Shown in pieces: positions 1-6,729 of a stretch of 10,180 nucleotides of DNA (the stretch's first letter is position 1; each line of letters begins with the position of its first letter). The position numbers and the translations under genes are program-made. This DNA comes from Acidothermales bacterium (lineage in GTDB: Bacteria > Actinomycetota > Actinomycetes > Streptosporangiales > WHST01): NCBI GenBank assembly GCA_017354575.1, contig JAFMQP010000105.1, forward strand, positions 1-10,180. The letters are read 5' to 3'. A model generated the notes under the pieces. That model worked only from the letters and a program-made list of their open reading frames with translations. It was not told the DNA's origin and ran no database searches.

Positions 1-374
1 CGGGCGAACGCGTCGGCGTCCGGCACGTCGACGCCGGGTAGCTCGAGCAGCCGCCACGGGTCGTCGCGCAGGACACTCGCGGCGCCCGGGCCGTGCCTGC
101 GGACGGCCGCGGCGGCGAGCCGCACCGGCACGCCGGCGGCGTGCAGCACCTCGGCGACGTCGAACACCGGTCGCGCGCGGTCGAGGTTGTCGACCAGCTT
201 CTCGGCGCGGCCCGCGCTGACGCCGTCGAGCTGGGAGAGTGCGCCCGGCGTCACGTCGTCCGGGTGGGTGACGCCGGCCGCGACGACGCGCCGTGCGAGC
301 GCCGGGCCGCAGCCCGGCCACAGGCGCGCCTCGCAGAACGCGGCGAAGACGGAGGCGGCGGTCTCGATGGGCAT
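1..374 (-). CDS. Helix-hairpin-helix protein, probable RecD2-like ATP-dependent DNA helicase (N-terminal part, runs off left edge)
   Basis: This is an open frame of 124 codons from ATG at 374 to the window edge, with no stop. Visible are a first helix-hairpin-helix-like stretch at about residues 20-50 (GCGPALARRVVAAGV, then LSQLDGVSAGRAEKL) and a second at about 105-124 (DDPWRLLELPGVDVPDADAFAR region). A pattern of 'DPWRL-x-PGV-x-x-x-x-AD-x-FA' resembles the HhH segment that precedes the AAA/RecD helicase core in RecD2-type helicases and their actinobacterial relatives. The Walker motifs would lie beyond the edge, so helicase activity is inferred. The start is supported by a TAGTCT -10-like element 10 nt upstream and by the lack of any earlier in-frame candidate that gives this family-like N-terminus. 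The alternative is another HhH DNA-binding or repair protein. Confidence 0.62.
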   Translation of the reverse strand, partial: MPIETAASVFAAFCEARLWPGCGPALARRVVAAGVTHPDDVTPGALSQLDGVSAGRAEKLVDNLDRARPVFDVAEVLHAAGVPVRLAAAAVRRHGPGAASVLRDDPWRLLELPGVDVPDADAFA

Positions 375-384
375 GACCCGCACG

Positions 385-390
385 AGACTA
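385..390 (-). promoter_or_regulatory. Candidate -10 element (TAGTCT) for the HhH/helicase gene
   Basis: On the minus strand TAGTCT lies 10 nt before the ATG at 374, which would put transcription start about 4 nt before the codon. No Shine-Dalgarno sequence is visible. The TAnnnT match and spacing fit other starts in this window. No convincing -35 was seen. Confidence 0.3.
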
Positions 391-393
391 CGT

Positions 394-419
394 GGCGGCG
401 ACCCCGTCCGCCCGCCGCC
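394..419 (-). terminator. GC hairpin between the aldo/keto reductase stop and the downstream helicase-like gene
   Basis: GGCGGCG (394-400) and CGCCGCC (413-419) form a perfect 7-bp stem with a 12-nt loop, about 22 nt after the reductase stop on the minus strand. No U-tract follows. In DNA this GC-rich such stems arise by chance, so this is only a weak terminator candidate. Confidence 0.22.
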
Positions 420-441
420 GAGCCGATCTGGGGACAACCGT

Positions 442-1407
442 TCAGGTCTCGGGGTAGCCCGTGGTCGGCTCGGAGATGTCGTCGAGGGCGTGGCGGATCT
501 CCGCGGGCAGGCTCAGCTCCTCCGCCGCGAGGGACGCGCGCAGCTGGGCGACCGTCCGTGCCCCGACGATCGCCGCGGTCACACCGGGCCGGTCGCGCAC
601 CCAGGCCAGGGCCACGGCGAGCGGCGTCGTGTCCAGCCCCTCGGCGGCGGTGGCGACGGAGTTGACGACCCGGCTGTAGTCGTCGGTGAGGTACGGGCGG
701 ACGTACGGCTCGTACTGCGGGTGCGCGGCACGCGACTCGGACGGGACGCCGCCGCCGCGGTACTTGCCGGTGAGCACACCGCGGCCGAGCGGACCCCAGG
801 CCAGGACGCCGAGCCCGTGCGCGGACGCCGCCGGCACGACCTCGCGCTCGACGCCGCGCTGCAGCAGCGAGTACTCGACCTGGGCGGCGACGATCTCCGC
901 CCGGCCCGGCCAGCCGCGCTGCCAGGTCGCGACGGTCGCGGTCTGCCAGCCGGCGTAGTTGGACACGCCGACGTACCGCACCCGCCCCGACGACACCGCG
1001 GCGTCGCACGCGGCGAGCGTCTCCTCGTACGGGGTGCCGAAGTCCCAGCGGCTCAGCTGCCACAGGTCGACGTGGTCGGTGCCCAGCCGGGCCAGTGAGC
1101 CGTCGAGCGCGTCGAGAAGGTGCCGCCGGGACGCGTCGACGCCGCGCCGGTGGTCGACGGCACCGGCCTTGGTCGCGAGCACGATCTCCTCGCGCGAGAC
1201 GACCTCGCGCAGCAGCTTGCCGATGACCCGTTCGCTCTCGCCGTGCCCGTACGAGTCCGCGGTGTCGACGAGCGTGCCGCCGGCATCGAGGAACGCGCGC
1301 GTCTGCTCCGCGGCCTCGTGCTCGTCGACCTGGCGCCCCCACGACGCGGTGCCGAGGCCGAGGCGTGAGACGAGCGTTCCGCTCCGGCCGAGGTATCGCA
1401 GCTCCAT
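442..1407 (-). CDS. Aldo/keto reductase family oxidoreductase with His-to-Ser change in the catalytic tetrad
   Basis: The protein has 321 aa, the usual length for a cytosolic NADPH-dependent (beta/alpha)8 aldo/keto reductase. N-terminal MELRYLGRSGTLVSRLGLGT is typical. The tetrad positions are Asp48 and Tyr53 (DTADSYG), Lys80 (ATKAG) and Ser119 (DLWQLSRWD), where His is expected. The Ser codon is AGC (1051-1053), at least two changes from His. GVSNY at about residues 150-154 and the C-terminal cofactor-binding IVGARTVAQL segment are intact. The ATG at 1407 gives a family-standard N-terminus; a TAnnnT element 8 nt upstream suggests a leaderless message. It lies 62 nt downstream of the amidohydrolase stop, behind a hairpin, so it is probably transcribed separately. 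The substrate cannot be read from sequence; loss of the His would normally weaken carbonyl reduction. Confidence 0.95.
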   Translation of the reverse strand: MELRYLGRSGTLVSRLGLGTASWGRQVDEHEAAEQTRAFLDAGGTLVDTADSYGHGESERVIGKLLREVVSREEIVLATKAGAVDHRRGVDASRRHLLDALDGSLARLGTDHVDLWQLSRWDFGTPYEETLAACDAAVSSGRVRYVGVSNYAGWQTATVATWQRGWPGRAEIVAAQVEYSLLQRGVEREVVPAASAHGLGVLAWGPLGRGVLTGKYRGGGVPSESRAAHPQYEPYVRPYLTDDYSRVVNSVATAAEGLDTTPLAVALAWVRDRPGVTAAIVGARTVAQLRASLAAEELSLPAEIRHALDDISEPTTGYPET

Positions 1408-1408
1408 G

Positions 1409-1426
1409 GCCGATGAGGTTATCGGC
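1409..1426 (-). promoter_or_regulatory. Inverted repeat over the -10 region of the aldo/keto reductase gene (candidate operator)
   Basis: GCCGAT-6 nt-ATCGGC is a perfect 6-bp inverted repeat ending 1 nt before the ATG. On the minus strand its centre includes TAACCT (1416-1421), a TAnnnT -10 candidate placing transcription start near the ATG. A dimeric repressor site or a start-occluding hairpin are both possible. The arm at 1421-1426 is also part of the upstream terminator-like hairpin. Confidence 0.3.
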
Positions 1427-1460
1427 ACGGCGGCGCCGGGGAGGGCACCGCCGTGCCGGT
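1421..1460 (-). terminator. Strong hairpin after the amidohydrolase gene
   Basis: Positions 1421-1433 and 1448-1460 are complementary over 13 positions with one mismatch. The inner 11 bp (CGGCACGGCGG with CCGCCGTGCCG) are perfect, and the loop is 14 nt. It starts 9 nt after the TGA at 1470-1472 on the minus strand. There is no U-tract, which is common for actinobacterial terminators. It probably ends the amidohydrolase message. Confidence 0.45.
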
Positions 1461-1469
1461 CGACTGATG

Positions 1470-3227
1470 TCAGGCCAACGGCGGCAGGTCCTGAGGTGGC
1501 AGGGACGGGCCGAGGTCGGCGAACTTCTCCTTCGAGATCAGCTTCGGCCGCGGCCAGGTGATGTTGGACGGCGGCCACGTCTGGCCGGTGCGCTTCAGGA
1601 ACCAGTCCGGCGGCTGGTACATCGGCGGCTCGAAGTCGTTCGGGAACAGCGGCTCGTACGTCACGTTCTTCGTCCGGTTCGCGAACTCGGTCTTCATGTC
1701 GCCCAGGACCGCGGGCTGGGTGTACAGGTCGACGGCCGTGCCGGCGAGGTACTTCGCCGCGGACAGCAGCGCCTTGTGCCCGCCGTCGGACGCCGCCGAC
1801 GACGCGGCCGCCCAGGTGTGCGACTTGAAGCCCTGCGGCCAGATCGGCGTGCCCATCTGGATCGTCGGCGCCTGCCAGCTGATGTCCGCGACGTCGGTCG
1901 AGCCCCCACCGAGGAAGATCGGGTCCGGCGGGTTCAGGGCGGCGACCTTCGTCGAGTAGCCGCCGCTGCCGAGACCGATGTTCTGCTGCAGCGTGGTGGC
2001 GTACTGCTGGTCGGCCGCGGAGAACACGGGCGCCCCGATCTGCTGCATGTTGTCGTACATCAGCTCGGCGCCACGCTGGGACGGCAACTTGTTCCAGCAG
2101 CCGCTTGTCACCTTGTAGACCAGGCTGGTCTGGGTCGCCATCGCCGCGGCCTTGGCGCAGTTGACCACCTTGTCGGCGAGGATCTTCACCCGCGCGGGGC
2201 TGCCCTCGCGCACGTAGTACCAGACCTCCGCGATCTCCGGCGTCACGTTCGGCGCCTGCCCGCCGTTGCGGATCGCGTAGTGGATGCGCCCGGACGGGGC
2301 CAGGTTCTCCTCGCGGAGGAACTCGGTCAGCATGCCGGTGATGGTCGCGGCGTCCAGTGCGCTCTTGTTGCCGAGCGGCGTCCCGCCGTGCCCGGCGATG
2401 CCGAGGAACGTGAACGAGATGGACTGCATCGCGTTCGACGAGCCCCAGCCGGTGGACGTGTCGCCGCCGGGATGCCAGTCGACGAGCGCGTCCAGGCCGT
2501 CGTAGACGCCCTTCGACACGGCGTACGCCTTGCCCAGCAGGTACTCCTCGGCCGTCGCCCCGTACACCTTCACGGTGCCGTCCGTGCCGTTGGCCGCGAG
2601 GCCCTTGGCCGTGGCGACCGCGGCGTAGGTCGCCGCCGTGCCGAGTGCGCAGTGCCCGCAGCCGTGCCCGACGCCGTACGTCGGCGAGAACGCGTCGTCG
2701 ACGTAGTCGAGCGGGTCGTGGTACGGGACGCCCTTGTTCTGGGAGAGACCGGGCAGGGCGTCGCACTCGACGCTGAACCCGATCGTCGGCTTCCCGCTGC
2801 CGCTGGTGAAGGTCGCCACGTACGCGGTGGGGAAACCGGCCGCGCCCCACTGCACCTTGAACCCGTTCTTCTCCAGGAACGTCGCCTGCAACAGCGAGGA
2901 GTTCCACTCCTGCAGCGACAGCTCGTGCAGCGCCCACACGTCGTCGTTCATCCCGTAGACGCCGGAGGCGTTGTTGTCCAGCCACGACAGTGCGGTGCTC
3001 TTCGTGGGGGAGTCCTTGGCGAGTCCGGTGGGCGGCTCGTAGGCGGCGTTGGTGGCCGGTTGCGTCTTGTCGTCCAGGGTCGCGCCGTTGGCGGCGGCGA
3101 GGGCCGGGTCGATGATGGTACCGGCCGCGGCACCGGCGCCTATGGCACCGATGGCCCCGAGCATCTGGCGGCGGCTGAGGCCGCTTTGCTCGGTCTGGTT
3201 GGGGAGCAGGTGGTCGGTGTCGCACAT
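1470..3227 (-). CDS. Tat-exported M20D-family amidohydrolase, AbgB-like
   Basis: The protein has 585 aa. A twin-arginine signal spans residues 17-46 (LSRRQMLGAIGAIGAGAAAG, then PALAAA as a likely cleavage site), so it is probably folded in the cytoplasm and exported. The rest matches the M20D amidohydrolase family, closest in pattern to p-aminobenzoyl-glutamate hydrolase subunit B. Visible are ECDALPGLSQ (154-163), HGCGH (188-192, with Cys190 and His192 as metal-site positions), Glu227-Glu228 (catalytic base and ligand), His252 in WHPGG, the lid/dimerisation motif GHGGTPLG (280-287), RNGGQAPNVTPE (320-331) and a late His470 in SHTW. The expected di-metal site is therefore complete. AbgB itself is cytosolic and near 480 aa, so export and about 100 extra residues are notable. 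The start at 3227 is preferred over an in-frame ATG at 3245 because GAGGAG lies 7 nt before it. The substrate is unknown; an N-acyl or amide-linked amino acid is likely. Confidence 0.92.
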   Translation of the reverse strand: MCDTDHLLPNQTEQSGLSRRQMLGAIGAIGAGAAAGTIIDPALAAANGATLDDKTQPATNAAYEPPTGLAKDSPTKSTALSWLDNNASGVYGMNDDVWALHELSLQEWNSSLLQATFLEKNGFKVQWGAAGFPTAYVATFTSGSGKPTIGFSVECDALPGLSQNKGVPYHDPLDYVDDAFSPTYGVGHGCGHCALGTAATYAAVATAKGLAANGTDGTVKVYGATAEEYLLGKAYAVSKGVYDGLDALVDWHPGGDTSTGWGSSNAMQSISFTFLGIAGHGGTPLGNKSALDAATITGMLTEFLREENLAPSGRIHYAIRNGGQAPNVTPEIAEVWYYVREGSPARVKILADKVVNCAKAAAMATQTSLVYKVTSGCWNKLPSQRGAELMYDNMQQIGAPVFSAADQQYATTLQQNIGLGSGGYSTKVAALNPPDPIFLGGGSTDVADISWQAPTIQMGTPIWPQGFKSHTWAAASSAASDGGHKALLSAAKYLAGTAVDLYTQPAVLGDMKTEFANRTKNVTYEPLFPNDFEPPMYQPPDWFLKRTGQTWPPSNITWPRPKLISKEKFADLGPSLPPQDLPPLA

Positions 3228-3234
3228 ACGCGGG

Positions 3235-3240
3235 CTCCTC
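3235..3240 (-). promoter_or_regulatory. Ribosome binding site GAGGAG that fixes the amidohydrolase start
   Basis: On the minus strand GAGGAG ends 7 nt before the ATG at 3227. The alternative ATG at 3245 lies upstream of this site and has no purine-rich leader, so using it would add six residues before the Tat signal. Confidence 0.7.
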
Positions 3241-3245
3241 GCCAT

Positions 3246-3258
3246 AAGTTATGAACTT
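3246..3258. promoter_or_regulatory. Inverted repeat AAGTT-ATG-AACTT in the divergent promoter region
   Basis: This is a perfect 5-bp inverted repeat with a 3-nt spacer in the relatively AT-rich stretch between the divergent amidohydrolase and LLM oxidoreductase genes. It lies in the amidohydrolase leader, just downstream of its predicted transcription start. It is a plausible operator, but short. Confidence 0.25.
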
Positions 3259-3267
3259 GTGGTGAGA

Positions 3268-3297
3268 ACGTTAGGTAGTCCGTAACCCTCTGAGCAA
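3268..3297 (-). promoter_or_regulatory. Candidate promoter for the amidohydrolase gene (TTGCTC - 18 nt - TAACGT)
   Basis: Read on the minus strand, TTGCTC (3297-3292) and TAACGT (3273-3268) are separated by 18 nt, an acceptable sigma-70 layout. Transcription would start near 3261, giving a leader of about 34 nt that contains the GAGGAG ribosome binding site. Confidence 0.38.
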
Positions 3298-3333
3298 GGC
3301 CGTTTACACGAAGTTAACAGCCCGCCCGACCGC

Positions 3334-3339
3334 TAGGGT
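3334..3339 (+). promoter_or_regulatory. Candidate -10 element (TAGGGT) for the LLM oxidoreductase gene
   Basis: TAGGGT ends 6 nt before the ATG at 3346, so transcription would begin at about the start codon: a leaderless message. No Shine-Dalgarno sequence is present. TTAACA about 14 nt upstream could be a poorly spaced -35. Confidence 0.42.
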
Positions 3340-3345
3340 CGCCGC

Positions 3346-4401
3346 ATGCGACTGGCACTGAACCTCGGGTACTGGGGCGCGCGGAACGAGGCGACGGCCG
3401 GACTCCGCCTGGCCCGTGAGGCGGAGCGGCTCGGCTTCTCGTGCGTGTGGGCGGCGGAGGCGTACGGGTCGGACGCCGTGTCCGTCCTGGCCTGGCTCGC
3501 GGCGCAGACCGAACGGATCGAGATCGGCGCGGCGGTGCTGCAGATCCCGGCGCGCAGCCCGGCGATGACCGCGATGACGGCCGCGACCCTCGACGCGCTA
3601 TCGGACGGCCGGTTCCGGCTCGGCCTCGGGGTCTCCGGGCCGCAGGTGTCGGAGGGCTGGCACGGCGTCCGGTTCGCCGACCCGCTCGGCCGGACGCGTG
3701 AGTACGTCGACGTGGTCCGGCTCGCGCTGGGACGCAAGCAGCGGGTGAGCTACGAGGGCGAGCACATCCGGCTGCCGCTGCCCGGCGGCCCGGGCAAGCC
3801 GCTCATGCTGTCGGTGCACCCGGTCCGTGAGCGGGTGCCGATCTACCTGGCCTCGCTCGGCCCGCGGAACCTGGAGCTCACGGGGGAGATCGCCGACGGC
3901 TGGCTCGGCCTGTTCGTCTCGCCGCGGCATCTCGACGAGCCGCTCGGCCACATCCGCGCCGGGCAGGCGCGGTCGGGCCGCACCGCGGACGGCCTCGACG
4001 TCGTCGCCACGGCGCCGCTCGTGGTGGGCGACGACGTCGCCGCCTGCGCGGACCGCGTGCGGCCGTACGCGGCGCTCTACGTCGGCGGGATGGGCAGCAG
4101 GAAGCGCAACTTCTACCGCGACGTCGCCGTGCGGCTCGGCTACGGCGAGGCGGCAGCCGCCGTCCAGGACCGGTTCCTCGCCCGCGACTACGCGGGTGCC
4201 GGCGCCGCGCTGCCGTTCGAGCTGCTCGACGAGACGTCCCTGCTCGGCGACGAGGCCCGGATCGCCGACCGGATGGCCGCGTACGCCGCCGCGGGAGTGA
4301 CCACCATGTCGGTGTCGCTGCAGGGCGGCACACCGGACGAGCAGCTCGCCTCCCTGGCCACGGCCGCCGCCGCCCTCGACCTCAGCGGCGCCGCACCCTG
4401 A
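3346..4401 (+). CDS. LLM-class F420-dependent oxidoreductase, Rv3520c-like
   Basis: The protein has 351 aa with a bacterial-luciferase-like TIM-barrel fold from end to end. Recognisable blocks are LALNLGYWGARNE (3-15), WAAEAYGSDAVSVLAW (about 35-50), AVLQIPARSPAMTAMTAATL (about 64-83), LGVSGPQVSEGWHGVRF (about 93-109) and NLELTGEIADGWLGLF (about 173-188). This block order is typical of the Rv3520c-type subfamily, whose members are predicted to use reduced deazaflavin F420 as hydride donor. The natural substrate of that subfamily is not established to my knowledge. It is expected to be cytosolic. It is transcribed divergently from the exported amidohydrolase and may share its control region, and it is followed by large palindromes. 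The ATG at 3346 is supported by the leaderless -10 spacing. I see no truncation or lost block. Confidence 0.93.
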   Translation: MRLALNLGYWGARNEATAGLRLAREAERLGFSCVWAAEAYGSDAVSVLAWLAAQTERIEIGAAVLQIPARSPAMTAMTAATLDALSDGRFRLGLGVSGPQVSEGWHGVRFADPLGRTREYVDVVRLALGRKQRVSYEGEHIRLPLPGGPGKPLMLSVHPVRERVPIYLASLGPRNLELTGEIADGWLGLFVSPRHLDEPLGHIRAGQARSGRTADGLDVVATAPLVVGDDVAACADRVRPYAALYVGGMGSRKRNFYRDVAVRLGYGEAAAAVQDRFLARDYAGAGAALPFELLDETSLLGDEARIADRMAAYAAAGVTTMSVSLQGGTPDEQLASLATAAAALDLSGAAP

Positions 4402-4415
4402 GCGCCCGGGGTGAC

Positions 4416-4445
4416 CTGGTTGATCATGTTCTCATGATCAACCAG
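4416..4445 (+). terminator. Perfect 13-bp hairpin with TTCT tetraloop downstream of the LLM oxidoreductase gene
   Basis: CTGGTTGATCATG (4416-4428) and CATGATCAACCAG (4433-4445) are perfectly complementary with a 4-nt loop. The hairpin starts 14 nt after the TGA at 4399-4401. No T-run follows, so it may act as a U-less terminator. It could instead be one arm of a repeat element. Its 3' arm overlaps the next palindrome by 6 nt (AACCAG, 4440-4445). Confidence 0.5.
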
Positions 4446-4495
4446 TGCTTCCCACGACGTGCAGGGCGTGGGAAGCACTGGTTCGTCGTGGGAAG
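4440..4495. repeat. Overlapping long palindromes between the LLM oxidoreductase and uppP
   Basis: A 17-bp perfect inverted repeat pairs 4440-4456 with 4467-4483 around a 10-nt loop. A competing 11-bp pairing joins 4448-4458 (CTTCCCACGAC) to 4485-4495 (GTCGTGGGAAG), because CGTGGGAAG is directly repeated at 4467-4475 and 4487-4495. Together with the 4416-4445 hairpin this fills most of the 178-nt gap 4402-4579, which holds no credible gene. It could be a REP/MITE-like intergenic repeat, a transcription terminator, or a structured leader for uppP. Confidence 0.7.
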
Positions 4496-4536
4496 GTCGC
4501 GCCGACCCTGCGGGTGAGCCCCGGTGGGCGCCGTCC

Positions 4537-4542
4537 TAGGCT
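4537..4542 (+). promoter_or_regulatory. Candidate -10 element (TAGGCT) for uppP
   Basis: TAGGCT lies 37 nt before the GTG at 4580, after the palindromic block. It would give a leader of about 30 nt. An AGGA (4572-4575) sits 4 nt before the GTG and could serve as a weak ribosome binding site. No clear -35 is visible. Confidence 0.35.
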
Positions 4543-4579
4543 GTCGACCGGCCCTGGACCACACCGTGAGTAGGACCAC

Positions 4580-5398
<819 letters not shown>

Positions 5399-5406
5399 CG
5401 GTCCCG

Positions 5407-5412
5407 TAGGGC
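5407..5412 (+). promoter_or_regulatory. Weak -10-like element (TAGGGC) before the AraC-type regulator gene
   Basis: TAGGGC sits 12 nt before the ATG at 5425 in the 26-nt gap after uppP. The last base departs from TAnnnT. It could allow separate transcription, but read-through from uppP is equally possible. Confidence 0.2.
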
Positions 5413-5424
5413 ACACTCGTCGGC

Positions 5425-6264
5425 ATGGACGGGAACGCCCGGGTCGGCGTGCGCGACGGGCCGTGGCGCAGCTGGACCCGCCGTCCCGCGCGGGCGCTCC
5501 GCGGCGTCGTCCGGTCGTACCACGGCTTCGTGGTCGACTCGGGGCCGCCGACCACCGACCGGGTGTTGCCCGCGCCCACCGTCACGGTCATCCTCAGCTT
5601 CGGCGACCTGCTGCACCTGCACGCGACGCCGGGCAGCAACCACCGCGACGGCAGCTACGTGTCGTTCGTCGCGGGGCTCGACGACCGGCCGGGCGTGATC
5701 GCCCACGACGGCCGGCAGGCGGGCGTCCAGCTCGATCTCGACCCGCTCGGCGCCGCGCTCCTGCTCGGCATGCCTGTCGGTCCGCTCGCGCGCGACGTCG
5801 TCGGCCTCGACGGCCTGCCCGGCCGCGACGCCGCGGAGTTGGCCGAGCGGCTCGCCGACGCACCCGACTGGCCCGCCAGGTTCGCGCTGCTCGACACCGC
5901 GCTCACGGCCAGGATCGACGAGCGCCGCGCGCCCGCGCCAGAGGTCCGGCACGCCTGGCGGCTGATCCGGCGCAGCGGGGGACGGGTGCGCGTCGACGAG
6001 CTCGCCGCCGAGACGGGGTGGAGCCGGCGCCACCTCGCCGAGCGGTTCAGGTGTGAGCTCGGCCTGACGCCGAAGACGGCGGCGCGGGTCACCAGGTTCG
6101 ACCGCGCCAGGTGGCAGCTGGTCACCGGTCCGCCCACCACCCTGACCGATCTCGCCGTGCGCTGCGGCTTCTACGACCACGCCCACATGGACCGCGAGTT
6201 CCGCGTCCTCGCCGGCTGCTCACCCACCCGACTGGCGGAGCTCCCTTTCGTCCAAGACCCGTGA
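5425..6264 (+). CDS. AraC-family transcriptional regulator
   Basis: The protein has 279 aa, the usual two-domain size. The C-terminal DNA-binding domain (about residues 185-270) has two helix-turn-helix units: VRVDELAAETGWSRRHLAERF, followed by GLTPKTAARVTRFDRARW, and then LTDLAVRCGFYDHAHMDREF with the family-typical CGF-x-D-x-x-H-x-x-R-x-F pattern. The N-terminal half (RSYHGFV, then PAPTVTVILSFGD at about residues 50-62) resembles the sensor half found in regulators of this subgroup; its ligand is unknown. It is a cytosolic DNA-binding protein. The VOC-family gene starts 51 nt downstream on the same strand and is a likely target, since AraC-type regulators of this type are often beside small VOC or enzyme genes. 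A CGGCCG repeat lies in that gap. Confidence 0.93.
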   Translation: MDGNARVGVRDGPWRSWTRRPARALRGVVRSYHGFVVDSGPPTTDRVLPAPTVTVILSFGDLLHLHATPGSNHRDGSYVSFVAGLDDRPGVIAHDGRQAGVQLDLDPLGAALLLGMPVGPLARDVVGLDGLPGRDAAELAERLADAPDWPARFALLDTALTARIDERRAPAPEVRHAWRLIRRSGGRVRVDELAAETGWSRRHLAERFRCELGLTPKTAARVTRFDRARWQLVTGPPTTLTDLAVRCGFYDHAHMDREFRVLAGCSPTRLAELPFVQDP

Positions 6265-6270
6265 CGGCAC

Positions 6271-6289
6271 CGGCCGCTAGCGTCGGCCG
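6271..6289 (+). promoter_or_regulatory. Candidate promoter/operator of the VOC gene: CGGCCG repeats flanking TAGCGT
   Basis: CGGCCG occurs at 6271-6276 and 6284-6289, and TAGCGT (6278-6283), a TAnnnT -10 candidate, fits exactly between them. The VOC start lies 32 nt after the element, with GGAGGG (6303-6308) 7 nt before the ATG. The repeats are a possible binding site for the adjacent AraC-type regulator, but CGGCCG is common in this base composition. Confidence 0.3.
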
Positions 6290-6315
6290 CGAGAGTCGAT
6301 ACGGAGGGCACGACC

Positions 6316-6729
6316 ATGAGCCAGACCATCTTCCCGGCACTGCGGTACAGGGACGCCGCCGGCGCGATCGAGTTCCTGACGAAGGCGTTCGGCTTCACCG
6401 AGGTCGTGGCCTACCGCGGCGACGACGGCATGGTGGAGCACGCGCAGCTGGACTTCCGCGGCACCTCGATCATGCTCGGCCAGCGGCGCGAAGGGGAGTA
6501 CGACGAGATCACCTCGGACGTCGCCGCCAGCGCCTGCTACGTCGTCGTCGCCGACACCGACGCCCACTTCGCGCATGCCCGTGCCGGTGGCGCGCGGATC
6601 GTGAAGGAGCCGTACGAGCAGGACTACGGCTCGCGCGACTACACCGCCGAGGACCCGGAGGGCAACGTGTGGACCTTCGGCACCTACCCGGGCGCCCAGG
6701 TGCCGCGAGGCGGTACCGTCGGCCGGTGA
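6316..6729 (+). CDS. VOC family (glyoxalase/bleomycin-resistance fold) protein
   Basis: The protein has 137 aa with two beta-alpha-beta-beta-beta units. The first runs from ALRYRDAAGAIEFLTKAFGF to HAQLDFRGTSIMLGQ (His42 is a possible metal ligand). The second runs from CYVVVADTDAHFAHARAGGA to YTAEDPEGNVWTFGTY, with the DPEGN-x-W signature at 113-119. Proteins of this PhnB-like subgroup are small cytosolic enzymes or ligand-binding proteins, and no substrate can be assigned. A strong Shine-Dalgarno sequence GGAGGG lies 7 nt before the ATG. Its TGA overlaps the GTG of the HAD gene (GTGA, 6726-6729), so the two are translationally coupled. The gene is likely controlled by the AraC-type regulator just upstream. 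Confidence 0.93.
   Translation: MSQTIFPALRYRDAAGAIEFLTKAFGFTEVVAYRGDDGMVEHAQLDFRGTSIMLGQRREGEYDEITSDVAASACYVVVADTDAHFAHARAGGARIVKEPYEQDYGSRDYTAEDPEGNVWTFGTYPGAQVPRGGTVGR

Noticed and set aside
442..3225. One open minus-strand frame of 927 codons that seems to fuse a long N-terminal region to the aldo/keto reductase
   Set aside because: Only the part from 1407 downwards is protein-like. Above it the frame is an Arg/Gly-rich shadow of the amidohydrolase, which is clearly coded in another frame with family motifs.
3228..3245. In-frame ATG at 3245 as the amidohydrolase start
   Set aside because: The ribosome binding site GAGGAG lies between this ATG and the one at 3227, so the downstream start is favoured.
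1365..3254. A 629-codon plus-strand frame antisense to the amidohydrolase
   Set aside because: It is low-complexity Arg/Val/Gly/Leu sequence with no recognisable domain, as expected opposite a GC-rich gene.
4416..4495. CRISPR-like or tRNA-like structure in the palindromic spacer
   Set aside because: There are no regularly spaced repeats with unique spacers, and no cloverleaf or T-loop sequence; the symmetry is purely of nested inverted repeats.
6111..6725. N-terminal extension of the HAD gene's frame back into the AraC-type and VOC genes
   Set aside because: The extension is an Arg/Pro-rich shadow. HAD motif I begins 9 residues after the GTG at 6726, where the family N-terminus is expected.
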